This document shows positions 9,007-16,739 of a stretch of 64,000 nucleotides of DNA, in pieces. The stretch lies in NCBI RefSeq assembly GCF_003386165.1, contig NZ_QRDV01000001.1:946758-1010757 (forward strand), written 5' to 3'. The translations under genes and the position numbers were made by a program. The notes under the pieces were generated by a model. That model was not told the origin of the DNA and did not search any database. It saw only the letters and a list, made by a program, of their open reading frames with translations. The DNA is from Winogradskyella eximia (GTDB lineage Bacteria; Bacteroidota; Bacteroidia; Flavobacteriales; Flavobacteriaceae). Numbering within the stretch: position 1 is the first letter of the stretch; each line of letters opens with the position of its first letter.

Positions 9007-10239
9007 ATGTCAATTTATGATAAAAACAAGTCTAGATTCTTTCAAAGAATAGTCGATATTGGCGCTGAGTACAATTTTTCTATAACTGAACTCAGATATT
9101 TACGTGTTACGAATATTGCATCTCTTTTAGGTGTAGTTTATAATGTAACTTGGATGCTAATTGCATTATTCTTGACAGACGCATTAATAATTTACGGAAG
9201 TAATACTTTTTTGGGATTAATGTTTCTAATGGCGTTAATTTTCAATTGGAAAGGGTTACGAGTCCTGGCTTCCGTTTGGCTTATTCTAGCATCTTATATG
9301 TCTGTTCTCTTATTTCTTTACTTGCTAGGGTTTTCCTCAGGAGTTGCAGTTGTTTGTTTCCTAATTATTATTCTGCCATATATGACTTTTCCTCGTAAGG
9401 CTAGGAATATAGCCCATGTCTTTAGTATTCTAGCTTGCCTAACGTTGATTGCTACAGTAATATTTCAATCAAATATAAAATCCCATTTTGGAGGATTAGA
9501 TCCCTATATATCACAAATAGTTAATATCAGTATTACTGCATTGATTTGCTTCATACTAATAGCAAGTATGTCTATTTTAATAGATCAATCTGAGGAATCT
9601 TTAATGGTTGAACAGAAAAAATCAGATGATCTTCTGCACAATATATTACCCGCAAACATAATAAGAGACTTAAAAGAAAGCGGTAAAACAATTCCAAAAA
9701 GACACAAAAATATCACTGTCCTGTTTACTGATTTTGAAGGATTTACAAATCTTGTGGCGTCCATGTCAGCAATCACTTTAGTCAATGAACTCAATGATAT
9801 TTTTGGTCGATTCGATGAAATTATGGAAGAAACGAAAGTAGAAAAAATTGAAACGATTGGTGATGCGTATATGGCAGCGTGTGGCCTTGAAAAAGAAACG
9901 ATAAATCATGCTACTAACTGCATCAAAGCCGCACAAAAGATGCTATCCTATCTTGAGGAGAGAAATCAAAGCCATGTCATAAAATGGAGAATGAGGGTTG
10001 GTATACATTCTGGATCTGTAGTAGCAGGGGTTGTGGGCAAGAAGAAGTTCGCATACGACCTTTTTGGAGACACGATAAATACCGCCAGCAGGATGGAATC
10101 TGCAGGTGAAGTAGGTAAAATCAATATATCTTCATCCACCTATGAACTGATTAAAAATGAATTTTCGTGTATTTCTCGTGGAAAGATCCATGCAAAGGGA
10201 AAAGGGAAATTGGACATGTACTTTCTGAATCAAACTTAA
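9007..10239 (+). CDS. Membrane class III nucleotidyl cyclase
   Basis: The protein has 410 residues. About six transmembrane helices (residues 36-193) precede a class III cyclase catalytic domain (about 232-408). Metal-binding aspartates are Asp242 (LFTDFEGFT) and Asp286 (TIGDAYMA). The transition-state pair is Asn358/Arg362 in NTASR. The two base-selecting positions are mixed: Glu282 before TIGD is the guanylate-cyclase type, whereas Asp351 in YDLFGD is the adenylate-cyclase type. The product, cAMP or cGMP, therefore cannot be assigned. The short segment between membrane and catalytic domain resembles a signalling helix (KKSDDLLHNILP). It probably works as a homodimer. No cyclic-nucleotide effector is encoded next to it. 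Confidence 0.9.
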   Translation: MSIYDKNKSRFFQRIVDIGAEYNFSITELRYLRVTNIASLLGVVYNVTWMLIALFLTDALIIYGSNTFLGLMFLMALIFNWKGLRVLASVWLILASYMSVLLFLYLLGFSSGVAVVCFLIIILPYMTFPRKARNIAHVFSILACLTLIATVIFQSNIKSHFGGLDPYISQIVNISITALICFILIASMSILIDQSEESLMVEQKKSDDLLHNILPANIIRDLKESGKTIPKRHKNITVLFTDFEGFTNLVASMSAITLVNELNDIFGRFDEIMEETKVEKIETIGDAYMAACGLEKETINHATNCIKAAQKMLSYLEERNQSHVIKWRMRVGIHSGSVVAGVVGKKKFAYDLFGDTINTASRMESAGEVGKINISSSTYELIKNEFSCISRGKIHAKGKGKLDMYFLNQT

Positions 10240-10394
10240 AACGCATAAAATTAATCAAGAAAACAAATAGTATTTTTATGTTGTATATAATAGGATCATA
10301 TTTCCAAACATAAACTTTGAAACCCTGAACTTTTCTGAACTGTGTTACGAATAATACTTCCTAAAAATGAGCAATAATTATAACTTTACTATCT

Positions 10395-11441
10395 ATGCTT
10401 AATTCTAAAAAACGAAATAAAAAAATTATAATCAGGATAGCCTTGTTCACAGGTACTGCAATTTCCTTGTGGTTTGTGCCTTGGATTTTAGTGAAAGCTT
10501 GGATATTACCATTGCCAGATACTGTTCAAGAACAAGTTGACCAAGCAATAAGTCACGGTTTGGATGGTATGATTGTTTATGTAGATGAGGCAGGGAAACA
10601 ACCAGAATTTTATACAGGTGGTTGGCACAATCGAGAACATAAAATACCTGCTAAACCCAATGCACTATTTAAAATAGCTAGTATTAGCAAGTTATATGTA
10701 GCGGTTTCCATTTCTAAGTTGGTTAATGATAACAGATTGTCACTAGATAAAACCCTTGCTGATTATTTCCCTGAATTGCTAGGTAGGATTGAAAATGCAG
10801 ATAGAATAACTCTAAAAATGATGGTACAACATCGAAGCGGGATTCCAAATTTTACAGACAGTGGAGGTTACTGGGAAAACCCACCTGATAGTGCTGAGGA
10901 ATCGTTAGCATTAGTATTGGATACACCCGCGCTGTTTGAACCAGGAGAAGACTATAGCTATTCAAATACAAATTATTTACTCCTTGGTTTACTTATTGAC
11001 AATACGGTGGGGTATAATCATCATCAATATATCAAAGAGCAAATTTTAGTACCACTCGAACTGAATAATACATTCTTCTCGTTAAGCGAGGTAGATATAG
11101 AGGATGTGATGAGTGGTTACTACGTTGGCTATGAACCTGATTTAAAAGAGAAAGAATTCGGTATGCTGGCTACTGCGGAAGATGTTGGTATATTTTTGAG
11201 AGCATTAAACGATGGTTCTATATTCAAAGAACGAGAACGGAAAATCTATTCTGAAATTTATGAATATGAACATTCTGGATGGGTTCCAGGATATCAGAGC
11301 TTTACAGAATATCATAACAATATAGACACTGTAGTAATTCTTTTTAATAATACAACTGATGAGGATTTATTACTGTGGAATTTGTCAGAAATAATGATAA
11401 ATAGAGTGGTTAGAATTGTTGAGGAAAATAGAGCAAAATAA
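10395..11441 (+). CDS. Serine beta-lactamase-like hydrolase
   Basis: The 348-residue protein has one N-terminal transmembrane helix or uncleaved signal (about 12-34) after a basic start, so the enzyme should face the periplasm. The class C beta-lactamase/DD-peptidase fold is marked by SxxK at Ser96-Lys99 (SISK), Tyr189-Ser-Asn191 (YSN) and His293-Ser-Gly295 (HSG, replacing KTG). HRSGIPNF (146-153) is another common family motif. The family includes esterases, D-aminopeptidases and penicillin-binding-like proteins. Antibiotic hydrolysis should not be assumed. It stands alone; the next downstream elements are the 112-bp terminator repeats. Confidence 0.85.
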   Translation: MLNSKKRNKKIIIRIALFTGTAISLWFVPWILVKAWILPLPDTVQEQVDQAISHGLDGMIVYVDEAGKQPEFYTGGWHNREHKIPAKPNALFKIASISKLYVAVSISKLVNDNRLSLDKTLADYFPELLGRIENADRITLKMMVQHRSGIPNFTDSGGYWENPPDSAEESLALVLDTPALFEPGEDYSYSNTNYLLLGLLIDNTVGYNHHQYIKEQILVPLELNNTFFSLSEVDIEDVMSGYYVGYEPDLKEKEFGMLATAEDVGIFLRALNDGSIFKERERKIYSEIYEYEHSGWVPGYQSFTEYHNNIDTVVILFNNTTDEDLLLWNLSEIMINRVVRIVEENRAK

Positions 11442-11723
11442 TACAGGCTTTAACGAATATCAATTTATAACGAGAACCACTTTATCCCTTGAGCATTATC
11501 AATTTCAACAACCATATATTTGATTTTTTTAGAAATTACTGTACGACAATGTGATTACAAAAATAAAATCAAAATTAACAATTCTAATAAACTCTTGGGT
11601 TCGAAGTAATAAGGGTGAGTTTTGATTTATATTGATTTTGAGATAATTAAGTCAATATCTTCCTTCAAAAAGTTTGAACTCTGTCCCTTCGAGGTCACGA
11701 ATAAATAGTTTCATAAGAAAAAA
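11442..11723. other. Gene-free stretch before the 112-bp repeats
   Basis: No open reading frame with coding character and no recognisable RNA gene were seen. A GGGTTCGAA motif near 11597-11605 resembles a tRNA T-arm but lacks a matching acceptor stem or cloverleaf. The last part (AAATAGTTTC at 11703-11712) pairs with GAAACTATTT just after the first repeat hairpin, extending that hairpin. Confidence 0.5.
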
Positions 11724-12145
11724 CGCCAAGCTTGCTTGAGCGTTTTTTTGTTGAAACTATTTTCAAGGCTGAGCATTAAAGGATGCGCAGCAATCCTCTA
11801 ATGCTTAGGATTGCTTTTTAAGGGTAATTATAAAACGCCAAGCTTGCTTGAGTGTTTTTTTGTTGAAACTATTTTCAAGGCTGAGCATTAAAGGATGCGC
11901 AGCAATCCTCTAATGCTTAGGATTGCTTTTTAAGGGTAATTATAAAACGCCAAGCTTGCTTGAGTGTTTTTTTGTTGAAACTATTTTCAAGGCTGAGCAT
12001 TAAAGGATGCGCAGCAATCCTCTAATGCTTAGGATTGCTTTTTAAGGGTAATTATAAAACGCCAAGCTTGCTTGAGCGTTTTTTTGTTGAAACTATTTTT
12101 AAGGCTGAATATTAAGGATAATCAGCAATCCTTAAGAGATCTATT
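11724..12145. repeat. 112-bp tandem repeat array, three full units plus a diverged fourth
   Basis: Unit starts at 11724, 11836, 11948 and 12060 are exactly 112 bp apart. The first three units are almost identical, with C/T changes in GAGCG versus GAGTG; the fourth diverges after about 60 bp. Each unit starts with a hairpin (AACGC-CAAG, CTTG loop, CTTG-A-GCGTT) followed by seven T, an intrinsic terminator on the plus strand and, through the A-run, possibly on the minus strand. Each full unit then carries GCATTA..AGGAT pairing with ATCCT..TAATGC, overlapping an alternative AGCAATCC/GGATTGCT hairpin followed by TTTT. No open frame runs through it. It separates convergent genes. Confidence 0.85.
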
Positions 12146-12184
12146 CTATTATTTCCAACCTGAGTTCATTTTATTTTAAGAAGA

Positions 12185-13063
12185 TTATTTCAATTCTACC
12201 TCTAAAATATTAGCATTATTTTTATTGGCTTCGTTAGCGATAAATAAGTGTCCTTTAGTGCTAAACGTTATACCTTCTGGTTGGGCAAAATCGTGTTTGT
12301 TTAAATTATACAATTTTAAAATTTCACCATTTGAATGTAATATGAGAAGTTGTAAATTTTTACTATCTAACACATAAATATCTTGTGTTTGTGGATGCAC
12401 AGCAATTGCAGAAGGTCTTAAAGTCTTTTCAACCTTTTTAGATTTAGAAGATTCTAATTTTTTCGATTTTAAATCAATATCAATTATAGGAACAGTATCA
12501 AAGCTTTTAGTTTGTAGAGGGATTTGATAAATGTTTTTAATACGTTTTTTACCTAAATCCTTATCTTTTGGTGTTAGTAGTAATCTTTTGTTTTGCTTAT
12601 CAAAAGTTAAACTTTCCATGTTATTCTTTTCAGTAAACGGAGTTTTAATTTTTGAAATTTTTCTGTCTTTAGAATTGTAGTCTAATATTTCATAAATAAG
12701 TCCATCACTGCGTAAAATATAGGCATCGTAGTTGTTTATGGTTATGTCTTCATAATCGCCAGCACCATCAAATTTTATATCATTTATTATTGTGTTTAGC
12801 TGGGTGTCATAAATGAAAATGTGACCCATTTCATCTTGTACACATGCAAAGGTGTTTTCACTTAACCAAGCAATACCACTAACTTCTTCTAATATGTCTG
12901 GTAGTATTGACGTGTTTTTTATATTGTAGTTTTTAGACGTGTCTGTTTTAGGACTATCAGTATTTTGTTTGAATGTGTTGTGTGTTGAGCTTTTAAGAAA
13001 TAATGTAATACAGATAAATAGAATCAAAACAATGACAATATTTAATGTTTTAGAAGTCTTCAT
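12185..13063 (-). CDS. SdiA-regulated-like beta-propeller protein, membrane-anchored
   Basis: A 292-residue protein with an N-terminal hydrophobic segment (about 8-24) and a Ser/Thr/Asn/Lys-rich linker, then a repeat-rich domain with the features of the SdiA-regulated family. These are EEVSGIAWL near 59-67, DYEDITI near 102-108, MESLTFD near 149-155 and PEGITFS near 263-269, spaced as blades of a beta-propeller. The YVLDS and LFIANEA strands fit too. The family is found in periplasmic or surface proteins of unknown activity; phosphoesterase-like or lactonase-like folds are related. It is convergent with the beta-lactamase-like gene across the repeat array and divergent from the small secreted protein upstream. 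Confidence 0.75.
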   Translation of the reverse strand: MKTSKTLNIVIVLILFICITLFLKSSTHNTFKQNTDSPKTDTSKNYNIKNTSILPDILEEVSGIAWLSENTFACVQDEMGHIFIYDTQLNTIINDIKFDGAGDYEDITINNYDAYILRSDGLIYEILDYNSKDRKISKIKTPFTEKNNMESLTFDKQNKRLLLTPKDKDLGKKRIKNIYQIPLQTKSFDTVPIIDIDLKSKKLESSKSKKVEKTLRPSAIAVHPQTQDIYVLDSKNLQLLILHSNGEILKLYNLNKHDFAQPEGITFSTKGHLFIANEANKNNANILEVELK

Positions 13064-13194
13064 TTAGTTTTATTTTGGAGTAAATAATCCAATTAATTAC
13101 AATATAAATAATATTTATTGGCTCAAATGAGTTACTCAATTTAGAAAAGAAAAATGTGCGTTATTTTAACAATCATTTAGCACTTCTATCTTAA

Positions 13195-13222
13195 TTTGTG
13201 TCAGAATTATAGATTTACTTTG
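13195..13222 (+). promoter_or_regulatory. Bacteroidota-type promoter for the small secreted protein
   Basis: TTTG at 13195-13198, a 17-base gap, then TACTTTG at 13216-13222 match the -33/-7 elements TTTG and TAnnTTTG with one base missing. The start codon is about 20 bases downstream, implying a short leader. Confidence 0.5.
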
Positions 13223-13242
13223 TATAATAATTACGAATAGAA

Positions 13243-13614
13243 ATGTTAAAAACGCTTTTTAATATAGTATTGATTTTTGTAGGCTTGGCAAATTCTGCCC
13301 ATGCTTATGATTTTCAAGTATTAAATAGTGATTTAGAGCATTCTATAAGTACAGAAGCTTTAGGCGAAGTATACGAGAACGTTAATTCTCATCACTATTT
13401 TTTCGACCTACAAATTGAAAGTTTTAGTACCGTTTCTAATGCAGATACTGAGCCACCTCAACTTGAGGAAATTACTGTAAATAGTTATGGACTTAGTTGT
13501 CTTAGTAATTGTTTTTCTGCCTTACATCACTCTCAATTTGTTAGAGCAGAGCACAGCAGCATAATTAATTTTCATTTAAGGGAAATCCTTTTTCCATTTC
13601 ATTGTTTTTGGTAA
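13243..13614 (+). CDS. Small secreted protein of unknown function
   Basis: The 123-residue product begins with a clear Sec signal peptide (about 1-21, ending AHA before YDF). The mature part is acidic and His-rich, with two close cysteines (CLSNC, about 86-90) and a third near the end (HCFW). No membrane helix follows the signal. I do not recognise the family. It has its own promoter-like element just upstream and is followed by two palindromes (13627-13674) rather than a strong terminator. The gene has typical local base composition and a full-length frame, so it is likely real. Confidence 0.65.
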   Translation: MLKTLFNIVLIFVGLANSAHAYDFQVLNSDLEHSISTEALGEVYENVNSHHYFFDLQIESFSTVSNADTEPPQLEEITVNSYGLSCLSNCFSALHHSQFVRAEHSSIINFHLREILFPFHCFW

Positions 13615-13626
13615 AATAGGTGTAAA

Positions 13627-13674
13627 ACATCATGCATTATATATGATGTCTTAATTATGGTATAAAATACCATA
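13627..13674. repeat. Two adjacent palindromes between small genes
   Basis: ACATCAT (13627-13633) pairs with ATGATGT (13643-13649), and TATGGTAT (13656-13663) pairs with ATACCATA (13667-13674) around an AAA loop. A short T-run follows a few bases later. They could be a weak terminator for the gene upstream or an operator for the gene starting at 13715. Confidence 0.4.
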
Positions 13675-13714
13675 TCAATTTTTACACTTTAAATTTTATT
13701 AAAAAACAAATATC

Positions 13715-14254
13715 ATGGGAACAGGATTAATTATTATCGATGTTATTATCATCGCTATTGTTATTTTACCTTTTGCTTTATTTATAAACGGAAGCAAAAA
13801 AAGATCAAGACAACTTCGTAACACGCTTAAGACAGAAGCAACAGAACATAATTGTAAATTAGATAAACTTGAAATACATGGTAACTACGCCATTGGTGTA
13901 GATACTTCTCAGCAAAAATTATTCTTTCATAGAAAAACGGAGACTGCTGTTTATTCTAAAGTTATCGATTTATCATCCGTTATGTCTTGTAAAACAACAA
14001 AAGAGACTAAACGTGTTAAGGATAAAACAAAACATTATGATGTCGTTGAAAAAATAGGTTTGTCGTTTTATCATCGTAATCAAAACAATGACGCCTACGT
14101 TGAGTTTTATAACAATGACCTAATGATTTTAAGTGACCAATTAGAAGTAGCTCAAAATTGGCAAGATTATTTAAATCAACTTTTATCATCAAAGGATCAT
14201 ACAATCGGTATACAAAACCAGAAACATAGAGTTATAGCAGTAAATGCATCATAA
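13715..14254 (+). CDS. Membrane-anchored protein of unknown function
   Basis: A 179-residue protein with one N-terminal transmembrane helix (about 5-25, strongly Ile/Val-rich) followed by a basic stop-transfer (GSKKRSRQLRN) and a soluble domain of about 150 residues that should lie in the cytoplasm. The domain alternates beta-like segments (NYAIGVDTSQQKLFFH, AVYSKVIDLSSV) in a pattern reminiscent of PH-like or YcxB-type folds, but no named family can be assigned. An intrinsic terminator follows the gene at 14289-14330. Confidence 0.7.
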   Translation: MGTGLIIIDVIIIAIVILPFALFINGSKKRSRQLRNTLKTEATEHNCKLDKLEIHGNYAIGVDTSQQKLFFHRKTETAVYSKVIDLSSVMSCKTTKETKRVKDKTKHYDVVEKIGLSFYHRNQNNDAYVEFYNNDLMILSDQLEVAQNWQDYLNQLLSSKDHTIGIQNQKHRVIAVNAS

Positions 14255-14288
14255 TATAGGAAAACACGTTTTGTGATTCAGGAATAAG

Positions 14289-14330
14289 AAAAACTTCTTT
14301 TAAATTTATTTTGAAAGAAGTTTTCTTTTA
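14289..14330. terminator. Intrinsic terminator between convergent genes
   Basis: AAAAACTTCTTT (14289-14300) pairs with AAAGAAGTTTT (14314-14324) and is followed by CTTTTA. The stem has an A-run on one side and a T-run on the other, so it could serve the plus-strand gene ending at 14254 and the minus-strand gene ending at 14371. Confidence 0.7.
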
Positions 14331-14370
14331 TAAAAATAATTCAAAGTCTAAAAAGTGGTTTTATAAGGTG

Positions 14371-16623
14371 TTAATTTATTTTGAATTTAGATGTTAAGGT
14401 GATCATCTTTTCACTTAAACTAAACAGCCAATACAGTTGTTCCCAAATTAAATGAGCTTCCTTATGCGTGTTTTCACTATCTGATTGCGAAATAACATTC
14501 TTAGTAATTCTATGAATAGGAAAATTAAACGGTTCAGGTTTAAAGATTGAATCGTTAGTTTTAGAATTTTCAAAATTAATAACCTTCAATTGAGAACAGA
14601 TGATATCTAAATTGGCATTAATTTTTTCTGAAATTTTTTTAAAATCCTCTGATGCTTCAGAGGTTGAGTTATTTTGAATATAAATACTCAAGGATGCCAA
14701 AGACGCTAAGAAGCTATGATTAATGACTACAAGCTCGTAAATGTCGTCAATATGGTTTTGTTTAGATTCTGGCTCTTGAGCCATACGCTGAAAAGCAGAA
14801 CTTAAATTAGACATTTGTAAAAATGCCTCTTTTCTATTCACTTTTAAACTCGTTGGTACAAGACCTTTCTTTTGGTAATAATTGCTAATAGATTTAAAAA
14901 ATGCAGTATTTGCTTTTAAAGCCGCTTTAATATTATCTCCAATTTCCATAAACGACCAAGCAGGTAAAAGCCAACGCATGGCCATATAAGATAATGCAGC
15001 ACCAATTAATGTATCTAAAACTCGAAATTGAATAACTGTTAAAATATTGGGCTCTAAAATGGCATAAATAAAAATGACACTTAAGGTTATAAAAGTCGCA
15101 GAGGCTTTGTAGTTTTTCTGCACCATAGAAAAGGCAACGACTAAAGAAAGTACGCCTAGCGCACCATAAATGTATGGATCGTTAACTATAAATACTAACC
15201 CACTCGCTAAAGCAGCACCAATTAGAGTTCCAATCATTCGGTCTTGTGATCGGGTTTTGGTAAGACCGTAACTAGGTCGCATTATTACGATTATTGTTAA
15301 AATAATCCAATATGGATTCTGAAAGTCGAAAAATAAACCAATACCATAACCCAACATTACTACAATTGACAACCGTAATGAGTGTTTAAAAATTGTAGAT
15401 CTAAAACTGAGGTTTCTAAGTAATAATTTAGGGCTATAATCTTGAGAGTCAATAAAACGCTTTAGCTTATCATTTTTTATATAATCATCTGAGGTTAATT
15501 GCGGATTACCCAACAACCATTTAATCTTTTTTAATTTTTCGAATTGCTTTTTCTGGTAGTCTAACAGATTCTGAAGCATTAAGTAACGCTCGTAATCTTC
15601 TAGGTGATTTTCATTTTTAAATTTTAAAAGATCACTTTCAAGTGCTTTAAAAGCATCAGAAAGGGCATTGTTTGACCTAAACAGCTTCGGCTTGTTAATA
15701 TTTTTAGCAATAGACCGTAATTGAAGAGATAATTCGGAAATTAACTTCTGAAAATCAATTTTAAATTCAGGATGTTGAGCAAAAAGCACATCCATCTTGT
15801 CATAATTTACAGGATTGGCAATAGCAGCTTCTAAAATTTCAACCAATTGAATAAACACCAATAAACGTCTACTTTGATAGTTAGATTTTCCTGAGCTTTT
15901 TCGAGATAGTATTAATATTTCACGCAAGGTTTGGTGATGTTCCGTCAACTCACTTTGCAAGGTCATAAGTTGGGTTTGCAAAACATCTCTATCTGGTTGC
16001 TCACCTATGAGCTGCCTTCTGGTGTCTAAAAAATCTGCGGTTAATATAAAAGTTTGATTGAGAGTTTCTTCAGTTTGAGCCTTTGGATTGATGTAATACC
16101 ATAACGTGGAGAGAAATAAATACCATAATCCACCAACACCAATCAATATGGCATATTGATAGACTTCTAAAGAATCTGAGGTGTGTGCAAAGCTTAAAAC
16201 TAATGCCAATAATCCAGAAAAGCTTATTAATGATGCTCTAAATCCATAAATTGAAATAAAGGCAATACAAAAGGTTAAAAAGCCCAAAATAGGGAATAGT
16301 AAAAAATTTGAAATATTGAGATAGCCACCAATAAAACTGATAACAACCACTAGTATCGCCGAAAAAAGAATTCCAACCTGTTTGTGTTTTAATCGACCAC
16401 TAACATCACTAGGAGAACACCAAAACGCACCAAAACAAAGTGCAAGTCCAACTTCAAATTGATTGGTTACGATACCTAAAATAATAGGAGTTGTTACTGC
16501 AACACCAATTAATACAGCTTTTGAAAAACTTGTACTTTTAAAGAATTCAAATAACTCTTTAGCGTGTTTAGAGATGAAAGTTAAAATGAGGTTTATAATT
16601 TTGAGTTTAAAACAAAGATACAA
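14371..16623 (-). CDS. FUSC/YccS-like inner membrane protein
   Basis: A 750-residue protein with two membrane blocks, each of about six helices (residues ~35-175 and ~410-560). They are separated by a large cytosolic helical domain (~190-400), and another cytosolic domain closes the C-terminus. This layout is that of the YccS/FUSC family (aromatic acid exporter-like, distantly related to the plant aluminium-activated transporters). The second block includes the conserved WIILTIIVIMRPSYG region and RMIGTLIGA (about 444-474). The transported substrate is unknown. It follows the glutamate synthase-like gene but a strong terminator separates them. The N-terminus before residue ~12 has no other ATG; a start at a nearby TTG or ATT is possible. 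Confidence 0.88.
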   Translation of the reverse strand: MYLCFKLKIINLILTFISKHAKELFEFFKSTSFSKAVLIGVAVTTPIILGIVTNQFEVGLALCFGAFWCSPSDVSGRLKHKQVGILFSAILVVVISFIGGYLNISNFLLFPILGFLTFCIAFISIYGFRASLISFSGLLALVLSFAHTSDSLEVYQYAILIGVGGLWYLFLSTLWYYINPKAQTEETLNQTFILTADFLDTRRQLIGEQPDRDVLQTQLMTLQSELTEHHQTLREILILSRKSSGKSNYQSRRLLVFIQLVEILEAAIANPVNYDKMDVLFAQHPEFKIDFQKLISELSLQLRSIAKNINKPKLFRSNNALSDAFKALESDLLKFKNENHLEDYERYLMLQNLLDYQKKQFEKLKKIKWLLGNPQLTSDDYIKNDKLKRFIDSQDYSPKLLLRNLSFRSTIFKHSLRLSIVVMLGYGIGLFFDFQNPYWIILTIIVIMRPSYGLTKTRSQDRMIGTLIGAALASGLVFIVNDPYIYGALGVLSLVVAFSMVQKNYKASATFITLSVIFIYAILEPNILTVIQFRVLDTLIGAALSYMAMRWLLPAWSFMEIGDNIKAALKANTAFFKSISNYYQKKGLVPTSLKVNRKEAFLQMSNLSSAFQRMAQEPESKQNHIDDIYELVVINHSFLASLASLSIYIQNNSTSEASEDFKKISEKINANLDIICSQLKVINFENSKTNDSIFKPEPFNFPIHRITKNVISQSDSENTHKEAHLIWEQLYWLFSLSEKMITLTSKFKIN

Positions 16624-16667
16624 CTTGAGTAGAGAAGCGTGTTTTATTTATAACTAACAATTATAAG

Positions 16668-16716
16668 AAAAAAAATAGCTGTTAAATTTCACTAAAGCAA
16701 TGAAATTTAACAGCTA
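16668..16716 (-). terminator. Intrinsic terminator after the glutamate synthase-like gene
   Basis: A 16-base perfect stem (TAGCTGTTAAATTTCA at 16676-16691 with its complement at 16701-16716) is followed on the minus strand by eight T (16675-16668). It lies just after the stop at 16740 and separates this gene from the FUSC gene. Confidence 0.85.
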
Positions 16717-16739
16717 AAAGAATATAATAGGTAGGTGTA

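Noticed and set aside
10395..11441. Antibiotic-resistance beta-lactamase
   Set aside because: The third motif is HSG rather than KTG and the family mostly holds esterases and peptidases; resistance cannot be claimed from fold alone.
11597..11606. GGGTTCGAA motif resembling a tRNA T-arm
   Set aside because: No acceptor stem, anticodon arm or CCA end could be paired around it.
11724..12145. CRISPR-like array
   Set aside because: The 112-bp units are contiguous with no unique spacers and contain terminator hairpins; no cas genes are near.
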